Positions 51,322 through 60,232 of a stretch of DNA of 64,000 nucleotides are shown piece after piece. Origin of the DNA: Microbacterium oryzae (GTDB taxonomy: Bacteria; Actinomycetota; Actinomycetes; Actinomycetales; Microbacteriaceae); the NCBI RefSeq assembly GCF_030406385.1, contig NZ_JAUEPM010000003.1:186001-250000 (forward strand). The letters are read 5' to 3'. The stretch's first letter is position 1; each line of letters begins with the position of its first letter. The position numbers and the translations under genes were made by a program. The notes under the pieces are model-generated. The model did no database searches, had not been told where the DNA came from, and saw only the letters and a list, made by a program, of their open reading frames with translations.

Positions 51322-52089
51322 CGCCTCGATCGTCTCGCCGGGAGCGAAGTAGCGGTCGTAGCCCTCGTTCTCCAGGCGCTCGGCGAGCTCCGGGCCGCCC
51401 TCCTCGACGACCTGGCCCTTGACCATGACGTGCACGTAGTCCGGCTTGATGTAGCGGAGGATGCGCGTGTAGTGCGTGATGAGCAGCACGCCGAGCCCGG
51501 TGTTCTCCTTGGCGCGGTTGACGCCCTCCGACACGATCTTCAGCGCGTCGACGTCGAGGCCGGAGTCGGTCTCGTCGAGGATGGCCAGCTGCGGCTTCAG
51601 GAGCTCGAGCTGCAGGATCTCGTGGCGCTTCTTCTCGCCGCCGGAGAAGCCCTCGTTGACGTTGCGCTGAGCGAACTTGTCGTCCATGCGCAGGTTCTTC
51701 ATGCCCTCCTTGACCTGCTTCGTCCAGGTCCGGATGGCGGGGGCCTCGCCGTCGATGGCGGTCTTGGCGGTGCGCAGGAAGTTCGTGACCGTGACGCCGG
51801 GGATCTCGACCGGGTACTGCATGGCGAGGAACAGGCCGGCGCGGGCGCGCTCGTCGACGGACATCGCGAGGACGTCCTCGCCGTCGAGCGTGATCGTGCC
51901 GGAGGTGACGGTGTACTTCGGGTGGCCGGCGATCGTCGACGCGAGCGTCGACTTGCCCGAGCCGTTGGGGCCCATGATCGCGTGGGTCTCGCCGGTCTTC
52001 ACGGTGAGGGTGACGCCGTTGAGGATCGGCGTCGTACCCTCATCGGTCTCGACCGTCACGTGGAGGTCGCGGATCTCGAGGACTGCCAT
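51319..52089 (-). CDS. sufC: Fe-S cluster assembly ATPase SufC
   Basis: 256 residues. Walker A GPNGSGKSTLASTIAG (about 40-55), ECF-like NGVTLTVKTGETHAIMG before it, signature FSGGEKKRHEILQLELLKP, Walker B LAILDETDSGLDVDAL, and LITHYTRILRYIKPD. Soluble ATPase that drives the SufBD scaffold. The stop TAG doubles as the -10 of the next gene. Confidence 0.97.
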   Translation of the reverse strand: MAVLEIRDLHVTVETDEGTTPILNGVTLTVKTGETHAIMGPNGSGKSTLASTIAGHPKYTVTSGTITLDGEDVLAMSVDERARAGLFLAMQYPVEIPGVTVTNFLRTAKTAIDGEAPAIRTWTKQVKEGMKNLRMDDKFAQRNVNEGFSGGEKKRHEILQLELLKPQLAILDETDSGLDVDALKIVSEGVNRAKENTGLGVLLITHYTRILRYIKPDYVHVMVKGQVVEEGGPELAERLENEGYDRYFAPGETIEA

Positions 52090-52090
52090 T

Positions 52091-52417
52091 TCAGATTTCC
52101 TTCTTCACATTCGGGTCGATGAGCACGTCGTCGCCGTCGATCTGGACGGCGTAGACCGGGACGGGCTCGTAAGCGGGGAGGTTCAGCGGCTTGCCGGTGC
52201 GCAGCGAGAACGCCGAGCCGTGGGCCCAGCACTCGAGCGTGTCGCCCTCGACGAAGCCCTCCGACAGCGAGATGTCGCCGTGCGTGCAGACGTCGCCGAT
52301 CGCGTGGACCTCGTCGTTGCCGTCGCGCACGACGGCGATCGGCACGCCGTCCACGACGACGCGCAGGGCGGTGTCCTGCTCGAGCTCGCTGAACGCGCAG
52401 ACGCGGGAGGCGGTCAC
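52091..52417 (-). CDS. Rieske-type ferredoxin of the suf operon
   Basis: 108 residues from GTG 52417, overlapping the sufD stop (GTGA). Rieske [2Fe-2S] ligands: CTHG and, 17 residues on, CWAHG. The fold follows non-heme iron oxygenase ferredoxins (VDGVPIAVVRDGNDEVHAIGDVC, VYAVQIDGDDVLIDP). Its place between sufD and sufC is common in actinobacteria; it may supply electrons for cluster assembly. Confidence 0.92.
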   Translation of the reverse strand: MTASRVCAFSELEQDTALRVVVDGVPIAVVRDGNDEVHAIGDVCTHGDISLSEGFVEGDTLECWAHGSAFSLRTGKPLNLPAYEPVPVYAVQIDGDDVLIDPNVKKEI

Positions 52418-53625
52418 GCCGCGGCTCCGTCGGCGAGCTCCTGCTCGATCAGCGCGACGAGCTCCTCCTGGAGGCCGGGCACGTCGATCTTCTGCGCGAT
52501 CTCGTTGAGGAACCCCAGCACGACCAGCCGACGCGCCTCGGCCTCGCCGATGCCGCGCGCCTGCAGGTAGAACAGCTGCTCGTCGTCGAAGCGGCCGGTC
52601 GCCGACGCGTGGCCGGCGCCCTTGATGTCGCCCGTCTGGATCTCGAGGTTCGGGATCGAGTCCGCGCGCGCGCCGTTCGTGAGGAGGAGGTTGCGGTTCG
52701 CCTCGTACGAGTCGGTGCCGGTGGCGTCGGCGCCGATGAGCACGTCGCCGATCCACACCGAGCGCGCGGTGATCCCCTGCAGCGCACCCTTGTACAGGAC
52801 GTCGCCCACGGTCTCCGGGCCCTTGTGGAAGAGGTACACCTGGCTCTCGAGGTGCTGGCCGTCGTCGGCGAAGGCGAGTCCGTAGACCTCGCCGTTCGCG
52901 CCGGCGCCGGCGAGCTCGACGTTGGGGTTCACCCGCACGACGCCGCCGCCGAAGCTCACCACGACGTGACGGAGCGTCGCATCGCGGTCGACGCGCGCCT
53001 GGTGCGCTGACGCGTGCACGGCGGTGTCGTCCCACTGCTGGACCGACACGACGGTCAGCTGGGCGCCGTCGCGCACGAGGATCTCGACGTTCTGCGCGTA
53101 CTGGGCAGCGCCGGTGTGCCGCAGCACGACCGTCGCCTTCGCGTGCTCGAGCGCCTCGATGACGATGTGCGCGTCGGCCCGGCGCTCGGCGCCCTGGCCC
53201 TCGACGTTCACGAGGATCGGGTCGACGACCTCCTCCTCGCGCGGGACGCGGATGTGGAGCGCCTCAGGTGCACCCTGCCACGCGACCGCGGACGGCAGGT
53301 CCTCGGGGACGAAGAACTCGCCGCGGGGTGCTGCGCCGATCGCCAGCGGCGCGGCGACGTACTGCTCCCCCGCCGCGACCGTCACGGTGACGCCGTCGTG
53401 CGCCTCGGCGACCGCGAACAGCGGCGCGACGCGGTCGATGGGCGTGTGCTTCCAGTTGACCTCGCGGCCGCTGGGGGTGCCGAACTCCGCCGGGTCGTAC
53501 GAGCGCAGGCGCTCCGACCGGGTCTGCACCGGCACCACGGCGTCGTCGCGGAGCGCGGCCGCCGGGTCCACGTGAGCGTGCGAATCCTGCGCCGTCGTCT
53601 CCGGCGCCTTGGTCGAGGTCGTCAT
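52414..53625 (-). CDS. sufD: Fe-S cluster assembly protein SufD
   Basis: 403 residues. Beta-helix scaffold: VDPILVNVEGQGAERRADAHIVIEALEHAKATVVL, VLIGADATGTDSYEANRNLLLTNGARADSIPNLEIQTGDIKGAGHASATGRFDDEQLFYLQARGI (the conserved His360-equivalent region), and a C-terminal helix. Pairs with SufB and SufC. Directly follows sufB with no gap. Confidence 0.96.
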   Translation of the reverse strand: MTTSTKAPETTAQDSHAHVDPAAALRDDAVVPVQTRSERLRSYDPAEFGTPSGREVNWKHTPIDRVAPLFAVAEAHDGVTVTVAAGEQYVAAPLAIGAAPRGEFFVPEDLPSAVAWQGAPEALHIRVPREEEVVDPILVNVEGQGAERRADAHIVIEALEHAKATVVLRHTGAAQYAQNVEILVRDGAQLTVVSVQQWDDTAVHASAHQARVDRDATLRHVVVSFGGGVVRVNPNVELAGAGANGEVYGLAFADDGQHLESQVYLFHKGPETVGDVLYKGALQGITARSVWIGDVLIGADATGTDSYEANRNLLLTNGARADSIPNLEIQTGDIKGAGHASATGRFDDEQLFYLQARGIGEAEARRLVVLGFLNEIAQKIDVPGLQEELVALIEQELADGAAA

Positions 53626-55044
53626 CTAGCCGACCGATCCTTCCATGCCCATCTCGATGAGCTTGTTGAGCTCCAGCGCGTACTCCATCGGCAGCTCGCG
53701 CGCGATGGGCTCGATGAACCCGCGCACGATCATGGCCATCGCCTCGTCCTCCGGCATGCCGCGGCTCATGAGGTAGAAGAGCTGCTCCTCGCTGACCTTC
53801 GACACCGTCGCCTCGTGGCCCAGCTGGACGTCGTCCACGCGGATGTCGATGGCGGGGTACGTGTCGCTGCGGGAGATCGTGTCGACCAGCAGCGCGTCGC
53901 AGCGGACCGTGTTCGCCGAGTGGTGCGCGTTGGCGTCGACGCGGACCTCGCCGCGGTAGCCGGCGCGCCCGCCACCGCGTGCGATCGACTTCGAGACGAT
54001 CGACGACTGCGTGTAGGGCGCCATGTGGATCATCTTCGCGCCGGCGTCCTGGTGCTGCCCCGGACCGGCGAAGGCGACCGACAGCGTCTCGCCCTTGGCG
54101 TGCTCGCCCATGAGGTAGATCGACGGGTACTTCATCGTCACCTTGGAGCCGATGTTGCCGTCGACCCACTCCATCGTCGCGCCCTCGTGCGCGATCGCGC
54201 GCTTGGTGACGAGGTTGTAGACGTTGTTCGACCAGTTCTGGATGGTCGTGTAGCGAACGCGGGCGTTCTTCTTCACGATGATCTCGACGACCGCCGAGTG
54301 CAGCGAGTCGCTCTTGTAGATCGGCGCCGTGCAGCCCTCGATGTAGTGGACGTACGAGTCCTCATCGGCGATGATCAGCGTGCGCTCGAACTGACCCATG
54401 TTCTCGGTGTTGATCCGGAAGTAGGCCTGCAGCGGGATTTCGACGTGGACGCCCTTGGGCACGTACACGAACGATCCGCCCGACCACACCGCGGTGTTCA
54501 GCGCCGCGAACTTGTTGTCGCCGGCGGGGATGACCGTCCCGAAGTACTCCTCGAAGAACTCGGGGTGCTCGCGCAGCGCGGTGTCCGTGTCCATGAAGAT
54601 GACGCCCTGCGCCTCGAGGTCCTCGCGGATCTGGTGGTACACGACCTCGGACTCGTACTGCGCGGCGACGCCGGCGACGAGACGCTGGCGCTCGGCCTCG
54701 GGGATGCCCAGGCGCTCGTACGTGTTCTTGATGTCCTCGGGAAGCTCTTCCCAGGTCTGCGCCTGCTTCTCCGTGGAGCGGACGAAGTACTTGATGTTGT
54801 CGAAGTCGATGTCGCTGAGGTCGGCGCCCCACGTCGGCATCGGCTTGCGGCCGAAGAGCTGCAGGCCCTTCAGGCGGTTCTTGAGCATCCACTCGGGTTC
54901 GCTCTTGAGGGCCGAGATGTCGCGGACGACGGCCTCGCTGAGGCCGCGCCGGGCGCTTGCGCCAGCGGCGTCGGCATCGTGCCATCCGAACTCGTACACC
55001 CCCAGACTCTCGAGCTCTGGGCGGTCGATCAGCACATCAGACAT
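53626..55044 (-). CDS. sufB: Fe-S cluster assembly protein SufB
   Basis: 472 residues. [34 protein letters not shown] N-terminus, [47 protein letters not shown] (Cys of the cluster site), [21 protein letters not shown], and [37 protein letters not shown]. Scaffold on which clusters are built. No SufR regulator precedes it; the 233-base gap upstream ends at ctaA on the other strand. Confidence 0.97.
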   Translation of the reverse strand: MSDVLIDRPELESLGVYEFGWHDADAAGASARRGLSEAVVRDISALKSEPEWMLKNRLKGLQLFGRKPMPTWGADLSDIDFDNIKYFVRSTEKQAQTWEELPEDIKNTYERLGIPEAERQRLVAGVAAQYESEVVYHQIREDLEAQGVIFMDTDTALREHPEFFEEYFGTVIPAGDNKFAALNTAVWSGGSFVYVPKGVHVEIPLQAYFRINTENMGQFERTLIIADEDSYVHYIEGCTAPIYKSDSLHSAVVEIIVKKNARVRYTTIQNWSNNVYNLVTKRAIAHEGATMEWVDGNIGSKVTMKYPSIYLMGEHAKGETLSVAFAGPGQHQDAGAKMIHMAPYTQSSIVSKSIARGGGRAGYRGEVRVDANAHHSANTVRCDALLVDTISRSDTYPAIDIRVDDVQLGHEATVSKVSEEQLFYLMSRGMPEDEAMAMIVRGFIEPIARELPMEYALELNKLIEMGMEGSVG

Positions 55045-55277
55045 GACGCTTCACACTCTCCTCGGGGGCCTCGCGGCGGTGTCATCCGCTCCGGTCGCTC
55101 GGAGCGGAGCGGCCGTCTGTGAGACCCGGCTTCTGACGCGATCACTCGCGCCTACACTGTTAGTGGATGCGCTGAGCGCTCGCGCCCGCATCCTCAGTCA
55201 CCCCGATTCTACAGGTTCCACCCCGTTCGGCGCCCTCTGCGGCGGACGCTCAGGCGAACCGCAGGAGGCGCCGCTTC

Positions 55278-56219
55278 ATGTCCGCCGACACCCGCTCCAC
55301 CGCCACGGCGAGCCCCCGGGCGCGCGGCGGCGGATGGCTTCCCACCACCGTCGACCGTCGCGTGCGCGTCTTCGCCTGGCTGTCGTTCCTCGCCGAGACG
55401 ATCATCATCGGCACTGGCGGCGCCGTGCGCCTCACCGGGTCGGGTCTCGGCTGCGACCAGTGGCCCCTCTGCACACCCGGGTCGCTCGTGCCGACCCCGG
55501 AGCTCGGCGTGCACGGTCTCATCGAGTTCGGCAACCGCACCATGACGAGCGTCGTCGGGATCCTCGCCCTGGCCGTCCTCGTGCTCGTGTGGCGGATGCG
55601 CTCATCGCGCCGCGACCTGTTCGTGCTCGCGCTCGTCGTGCTCGGCGGAATCGTCGCGCAGGCGATCGTGGGCGGCATCACGGTCTGGACCGGTCTCAAC
55701 CCGTTCGTCGTCGGCTTCCACTACGTCGCGTCGCTGACGCTGGTGTGTGCGACGGCGGCGTTCCTCGTCCGCGCCTACTCCACTCCCGGTCCGCGCGAGC
55801 TGGCGGTGCCGCGCTGGTACCTGGTCCTCACGCACATCACGACGCTCGTCCTGGCGCTCACGATCGTCTTCGGCGTGCTCACCACCGGCTCCGGTCCGCA
55901 CTCGGGTGATGACGGCGTCGTCCGCCAGGGCTTCGACGCGACGATCCTCGCCCACGTGCACTCCTGGCCCGGCTACGCGCTGCTCGCGCTCGTCGTCGTG
56001 CTGCTGGCGTCGTCGTGGGCGCTGCGCCTGCCGACGCGCCGCTGGATGGTCGCCCTGCTCGCGGCCATCGTCGTGCAGATCGTCGTCGGCATCCTGCAGG
56101 CGCGCAACGGCCTGCCCGCGCCGCTCGTCGGCATCCACATGGTGCTCGCCGCGCTGTCGGCGGCTGCCTTCACAGTGGTCGTGCTGCGCATGAAGCGTCC
56201 CAGCGCCGACGCGCGCTGA
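55278..56219 (+). CDS. ctaA: Heme A synthase
   Basis: 313 residues. Eight helices of the COX15/CtaA family with GGAVRLTGSGLGCDQWPLCTPGS (a Cys pair) near residue 47, HGLIEFGNRTMTS (His-x-x-x-Glu-x-x-x-Arg), FGVLTTGSGPHSGD (second Cys-free loop), AHVHSWPGYALL and LVGIHMVLA (heme His). Oxidises heme O to heme A for cytochrome aa3. GCAGGAGGC ribosome site. Its usual neighbour ctaB is 2.9 kb away on the other strand. Confidence 0.94.
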   Translation: MSADTRSTATASPRARGGGWLPTTVDRRVRVFAWLSFLAETIIIGTGGAVRLTGSGLGCDQWPLCTPGSLVPTPELGVHGLIEFGNRTMTSVVGILALAVLVLVWRMRSSRRDLFVLALVVLGGIVAQAIVGGITVWTGLNPFVVGFHYVASLTLVCATAAFLVRAYSTPGPRELAVPRWYLVLTHITTLVLALTIVFGVLTTGSGPHSGDDGVVRQGFDATILAHVHSWPGYALLALVVVLLASSWALRLPTRRWMVALLAAIVVQIVVGILQARNGLPAPLVGIHMVLAALSAAAFTVVVLRMKRPSADAR

Positions 56220-56234
56220 CCCTCGCGGCGACGC

Positions 56235-56753
56235 TCAGTCGCTGGTCGCCGTCGCGACGAGGATGCCGCGCGCCAGCGAGTGGAAGTGCCGCTGGAAGCC
56301 GAGGATCGACGGCGTCACGTCGGGCGTGATGTCGAGGTGCTCGACGTCCAGCGCGTCGACGACGAAGAAGTAACGGTGCACGCCGGTTCCCGGAGGCGGC
56401 CCTGCGCCGATGTAGCCGGGCACGCCGGTCTCGTTGCGCAGCGTGATCCCGGGGGTGCTGCCGGCCTCGCCCGTCGCGAACGACGTCACGTCCGCCGGCA
56501 CGTCATAGACGGCCCAGTGCCAGAATCCGGCGGCGGTGGGTGCGTCCGGGTCGAAGCACGAGACCGCGAACGACCGCGTTCCCTCGGGCGCACCCGACCA
56601 GCTCAGCTGCGGCGAGGTGTCAGAGCCGCCGAACGACTCGTCCCAGTGGACGCGCGGCAGCGGCTCGCCGTCCGCGATGTCGTTGCTCATGACGGTGAGC
56701 GGGGCGAACGAGCGCAGCGTGGCGAGCTCGGCGTACGGATCGTATGAGAACAC
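56235..56753 (-). CDS. YbhB/YbcL family Raf kinase inhibitor-like protein
   Basis: 172 residues from GTG 56753 with GGAAGGAG upstream. PEBP fold: HWDESFGGSDTSPQLSWSGAPEGTRSFAVSCFDPDAPTAAGFWHWAVYDVPAD, with the Asp-Pro-Asp-Ala-Pro ligand loop and HWAVYDVP, then GPPPGTGVHRYFFVVDAL. Small soluble ligand-binding protein; physiological role unclear. Upstream lies the 353-base gene-free region. Confidence 0.93.
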   Translation of the reverse strand: MFSYDPYAELATLRSFAPLTVMSNDIADGEPLPRVHWDESFGGSDTSPQLSWSGAPEGTRSFAVSCFDPDAPTAAGFWHWAVYDVPADVTSFATGEAGSTPGITLRNETGVPGYIGAGPPPGTGVHRYFFVVDALDVEHLDITPDVTPSILGFQRHFHSLARGILVATATSD

Positions 56754-57106
56754 AGGCGGCTCCTTCCGGTGGACCTCGCCGCCAGCCTAACGAGCGTGGC
56801 TGCCGCCCAGGGCCGCGGCGCGGACGACAGCCCGTCGGCAGGCAGCGTCCGCGCTCGGGAACCGCGTCCGTGCTCGCACACCGCGTCTGTGCTCCGCGAC
56901 CGCGCGCGCTGCATGCTGTCTCGGAGGAGCGGCGCTTCGCGCGTGAGCGGACGCGCTGTCTCGGAGCGAAGGAGCGCCGTCGGCGCGCAGGCACCATCGT
57001 GACGGGCCAGCCCTCACAGGAGGCGCATAGGCCGCGCATCGGCTCCACACGCGCGGAGGAGTCAGTGTGGGACACGGCGCCGAGATGCGGCGCACAGAGG
57101 AGGATC
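56754..57106. other. Gene-free region between YbhB and the 57107 gene
   Basis: 353 bases. It holds the TAGGCT -10 of the YbhB gene (about 40 nt before its start), a block of degenerate 19-nt tandem copies (56842-56917), two copies of GCTGTCTCGGAG 40 bases apart (56915 and 56955), and the AGAGGAGG ribosome site of the next gene. Open frames across it are Arg-rich and lack family resemblance. I see no gene. Confidence 0.6.
56842..56917. repeat. Four degenerate 19-nt tandem copies
   Basis: Copies begin at 56842, 56861, 56880 and 56899. Copies 2 and 3 (ACCGCGTCCGTGCTCGCAC and ACCGCGTCTGTGCTCCGCG) agree at 15 of 19 positions; the outer two are weaker. Non-coding as far as can be seen. Confidence 0.55.
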
Positions 57107-57526
57107 ATGACTCACCGCAGCCGTCTCACCCGCAGCATCGCCTACTGGACCCTCGTGGTGGCCTCGGCCGCCGCCGTGGCCGCCGGGATCGCGCTCGCGC
57201 TGCCGCGCCTCGGCACCATGGAAGAGGCGCTGCTCGCGGGCACGGCCACGGGCGTGGAGGTCTACGTCGGGCAGGCGTGGATCACGCTGGCCGCCGGCCT
57301 CGTCGGAGCCGGTGTCATCGGCCTGCTCGCCGCTCTGGGGCTCGCCGCGACCGCGGCGATGCTCACCGCGCGGACCGCGACCGCCGATGCAGCACCCGCG
57401 AGCGCCGTCACGCCCGGCGTGGAGAACGCGCAGGAGACCGCCGTCCCGAACCGGGTCGCCGAGCCCGGCTTCGACGCTTCAGACGCTTCGGACGCTCAGC
57501 ACGAGGCTTCCGCCATCGCCCGCTGA
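57107..57526 (+). CDS. Hypothetical two-helix membrane protein
   Basis: 139 residues from ATG 57107 with AGAGGAGG 3-4 nt upstream. Two hydrophobic segments (about 13-35 and 60-90; VVASAAAVAAGIALALP and LAAGLVGAGVIGLLAALGLAATAAML) then an acidic Ala-rich tail (GFDASDASDAQHEASAIAR). No recognised domain. Convergent with the MFS gene. Confidence 0.65.
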   Translation: MTHRSRLTRSIAYWTLVVASAAAVAAGIALALPRLGTMEEALLAGTATGVEVYVGQAWITLAAGLVGAGVIGLLAALGLAATAAMLTARTATADAAPASAVTPGVENAQETAVPNRVAEPGFDASDASDAQHEASAIAR

Positions 57527-57547
57527 GCGACGGCGCGGGCGCTCGGG

Positions 57548-59038
57548 TCAGGCCTCCTCGGCCCCCGAGCGCTCGCGGCGTCGACGGGACCCGAGATCGA
57601 CAAGCGCGACGGCGAACGCGATGGCGACGAACAGCGCCACCGTCGTCAGTCCGATCGCGTACGCGTCGTGGTAGACGGCGAGCGCCGGCTTGTCGCCCTC
57701 CTCCCGGAAGATCGTCGCGTAGAACAGCGACAGCCCCACCGCGGTTCCGATCGCCGTCCCGACGCGCTGGCCGAGCTGGCCGATCGAGCCGGCCACCCCG
57801 CCCTGCACGGGCGGGATCTCGGCGAGCGTGAGCGTCTGATTCGGCGAGATCACCATCCCGCCGCCGAAGCCGCCGACCACCATGACGCCCGCCATGATCC
57901 ATGGCGTGGCCTCGACCGAAGCCAGCAGTGCCGTGGCCGCGAGGGCGATCACGGTGGCCAGCACGAGCACCAGGCCCACCACGACCACGGGCCGGCCGTA
58001 GCGGCCGACGAGCTGGCCGCCGTACCACGACGAGATCGCGCTCGCGAGCGCGAAGCCGATCGTGACCATCCCGGCATGCAGCGCCGACACACCGAGCCCC
58101 GTCTGCAGGAACAGCGTCGTGAGGAGGAACAGCGCCGGGATGCCGGTGAAGTACGCCGCCATCAGCACGGTGCCGTTGCGGAACGACGACAGCCGGAACA
58201 GCCGCAGGTCGATGAGCGGCGCGCCGCCCCGGCGCTCGTAGCGTCGCTCCCAGACGAGGAAGCACGCGGCGAAGAGCACGAACACCACGAGCGTCCACCA
58301 GCGCTCCGGCGCGTCGTCCGGAGAGCCCGTCGTGAGCAGGAACGGCAGCATGAGCGCGATCACCGCGACGCCGAACAGCAGCACGCCGACCGGATCGAGC
58401 GACACCGGCTCCGAGCTCGGACGCCGCACCTCGGGAAGGACCCAGATCACGAGCCCCATCGCGATCGCGAACAGCGGGACGTTCATCCAGAAGGTCCACC
58501 GCCATCCGTCGCTCTCGCCGCCGACGGCGATGAGGAGGCCCCCGATGGTCGGGCCGAAGGCCGTGGCGAGACCGATCATGGCGCCGAAGAGGCCGAAGGC
58601 GGTGCCGCGCTCCTTGCCGGTGAACAGGTGCTGGATGGTGCCCATCACCTGCGGCATCTGGATGCCCGCCGCCACCCCCTGCAGCAGCCGCGCGGCGAGG
58701 AGCATCTCGATGCTGCCGGCCAGCGCGCAGCCGATGCTCGAGATCGTGAAGAGCGCCAGGCCGACGATGAGGAGCGTCTTGCGCGACCGCTGATCGCCCA
58801 GTCGCCCCAAGGGCACCAGCACGAGTCCGAACGCGAGGATGTAGCCCGACACGACGAGCTGGAGCTCGGTGGACCCCGCGCCGAAGGCGGCCTCGATGGA
58901 TGGCAGCGCGACGTTGACCTTGGAGATGTCGAGGATCGTCAGTCCCGACACGCTCACGCAGACCCAGAACGCCTGCCAGCGGCGGCGGTCGGAGATCGGG
59001 ATGGACCGGGTCGGCGGAGGCTCAGGCGAGTTCGACAT
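57548..59038 (-). CDS. MFS transporter (DHA2/EmrB-like)
   Basis: 496 residues, about 14 helices. FWVCVSVSGLTILDISKVNVALPSIEAAFG at the N-terminus and LQLVVSGYILAFGLVLVPLGRLGDQRSRK (loop 2-3) are DHA2 signatures; ARLLQGVAAGIQMPQVMGTIQHLF and FGPTIGGLLI follow. Drug or metabolite exporter. ATG 59038 follows a GTG by one codon. It lies in the DNA separating ctaA from ctaB. Confidence 0.88.
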   Translation of the reverse strand: MSNSPEPPPTRSIPISDRRRWQAFWVCVSVSGLTILDISKVNVALPSIEAAFGAGSTELQLVVSGYILAFGLVLVPLGRLGDQRSRKTLLIVGLALFTISSIGCALAGSIEMLLAARLLQGVAAGIQMPQVMGTIQHLFTGKERGTAFGLFGAMIGLATAFGPTIGGLLIAVGGESDGWRWTFWMNVPLFAIAMGLVIWVLPEVRRPSSEPVSLDPVGVLLFGVAVIALMLPFLLTTGSPDDAPERWWTLVVFVLFAACFLVWERRYERRGGAPLIDLRLFRLSSFRNGTVLMAAYFTGIPALFLLTTLFLQTGLGVSALHAGMVTIGFALASAISSWYGGQLVGRYGRPVVVVGLVLVLATVIALAATALLASVEATPWIMAGVMVVGGFGGGMVISPNQTLTLAEIPPVQGGVAGSIGQLGQRVGTAIGTAVGLSLFYATIFREEGDKPALAVYHDAYAIGLTTVALFVAIAFAVALVDLGSRRRRERSGAEEA

Positions 59039-59078
59039 CACCGTGAACGCTACTCCGCCCCGCTGGCGGTGGGCCGCG

Positions 59079-60011
59079 TCAGAACGGAAGCAGCGGGTCG
59101 ATCGCGACCGCGACGAAGACCAGCGTCAGGTACGTGATGGACGCGTGGAAGACGCGCATCGGGCGCGGGCGCTCGTCGCCGCCCTGCTCGAGGACCGTGC
59201 GACGGTAGAGCCGGTGCGACTCGTAGATGAACCAGCCGCCGAACACGAGCGCGGAGACCGAGTACACGAGTCCCATGCCCGCGACGGGGATGAGCAGCAG
59301 CGAGCAGGCGACGGTGGCCCATGCGTACAGGATGATCTGCAGACCCACCTGCGACCCCGAGCGGGTGGCGCCGAGCATCGGCACGTCGGTGTTCTCGTAG
59401 TCGCTCGCGTACTTGATCGACAGCGGCCAGTAGTGCGGCGGCGTCCAGAGGAAGACGAGGGCGAAGAGGATGAACGGCGCCCAGTCGAGCCCGTTCGTCA
59501 CGGCGGCCCATCCGATGAGCACGGGGAAGCACCCGGCGATCCCGCCCCACACGATGTTCTGCTCGGTGCGGCGCTTGAGGATCATCGTGTAGATGACGAC
59601 GTAGAAGAAGATCGCGAACGCCGACAGGAAGGCCGTGAGCGGGTTCGTCGTCAGCAGGAACCACCCGGTGGAGATGACCGCGAGTGCCCAGGCGAACACC
59701 AGGGCGTTCCGCGGCGAGATCTCGCCGGTCACGATCGGGCGGTTCTCGGTGCGCGCCATGTGTGCGTCGATGTCGCGATCGATGTACATGTTGAACGTCG
59801 CCGCCGAGCCCGCGCTCAGCGAGCCGCCGATGACCGTGGCCAGCACGAGCCAGAGGTCCGGCATCCCCTGGGCGGCGAGGAACATCACCGGCACCGTGGA
59901 GACGAGCAGGAGCTCCAGCACCCGCGGCTTGGTCAGCGCGACGTAGGCGCGGATCTTCCGGCCGAGTCGCTGACGGGAGGTCCGTTCGGTATCGACGACC
60001 GTCGTGGACAT
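59079..60011 (-). CDS. ctaB: Protoheme IX farnesyltransferase (heme O synthase)
   Basis: 310 residues from ATG 60011. UbiA-type prenyltransferase with the Asp-rich motif [23 protein letters not shown] near residue 75 and a second loop [28 protein letters not shown], plus [21 protein letters not shown]. Nine helices. Makes heme O from heme B; heme A synthase ctaA is nearby. Divergent from tkt across a 221-base gap. Confidence 0.95.
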   Translation of the reverse strand: MSTTVVDTERTSRQRLGRKIRAYVALTKPRVLELLLVSTVPVMFLAAQGMPDLWLVLATVIGGSLSAGSAATFNMYIDRDIDAHMARTENRPIVTGEISPRNALVFAWALAVISTGWFLLTTNPLTAFLSAFAIFFYVVIYTMILKRRTEQNIVWGGIAGCFPVLIGWAAVTNGLDWAPFILFALVFLWTPPHYWPLSIKYASDYENTDVPMLGATRSGSQVGLQIILYAWATVACSLLLIPVAGMGLVYSVSALVFGGWFIYESHRLYRRTVLEQGGDERPRPMRVFHASITYLTLVFVAVAIDPLLPF

Positions 60012-60127
60012 GAGCTCACGTCTCCCCTCGGATGGCACAGACGCTCCCGATTCTAGGCCATCCCCGCCCCGGAAAGTGCCTGTGACGGCAGGTCGTCACA
60101 CTCCGCCGCGGCGGCTCATCACGCGGC

Positions 60128-60133
60128 TATGCT
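60128..60133 (+). promoter_or_regulatory. -10 element of the tkt-tal-pgi operon
   Basis: TATGCT, about 100 nt before the tkt start. The leader after it has no obvious structure; the rest of the 221-base gap is unremarkable. Confidence 0.45.
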
Positions 60134-60232
60134 GGGGCCAGAACGCGCGTCCCAGCGCCGTCTGCCACTCGTCGAGACGAGCTCGGCTGGCCGGGAGCCG
60201 GGCGCGGAAACCCCACCACGAAAGGCGGTCCG

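Noticed and set aside
50008..55122. Two 700-codon open frames on the plus strand across the MalY and suf genes
   Set aside because: Same antisense artefact; the suf proteins on the minus strand are unambiguous.
55045..55277. SufR gene or riboswitch upstream of sufB
   Set aside because: The 233-base divergent gap holds no helix-turn-helix coding frame and no recognisable riboswitch structure.
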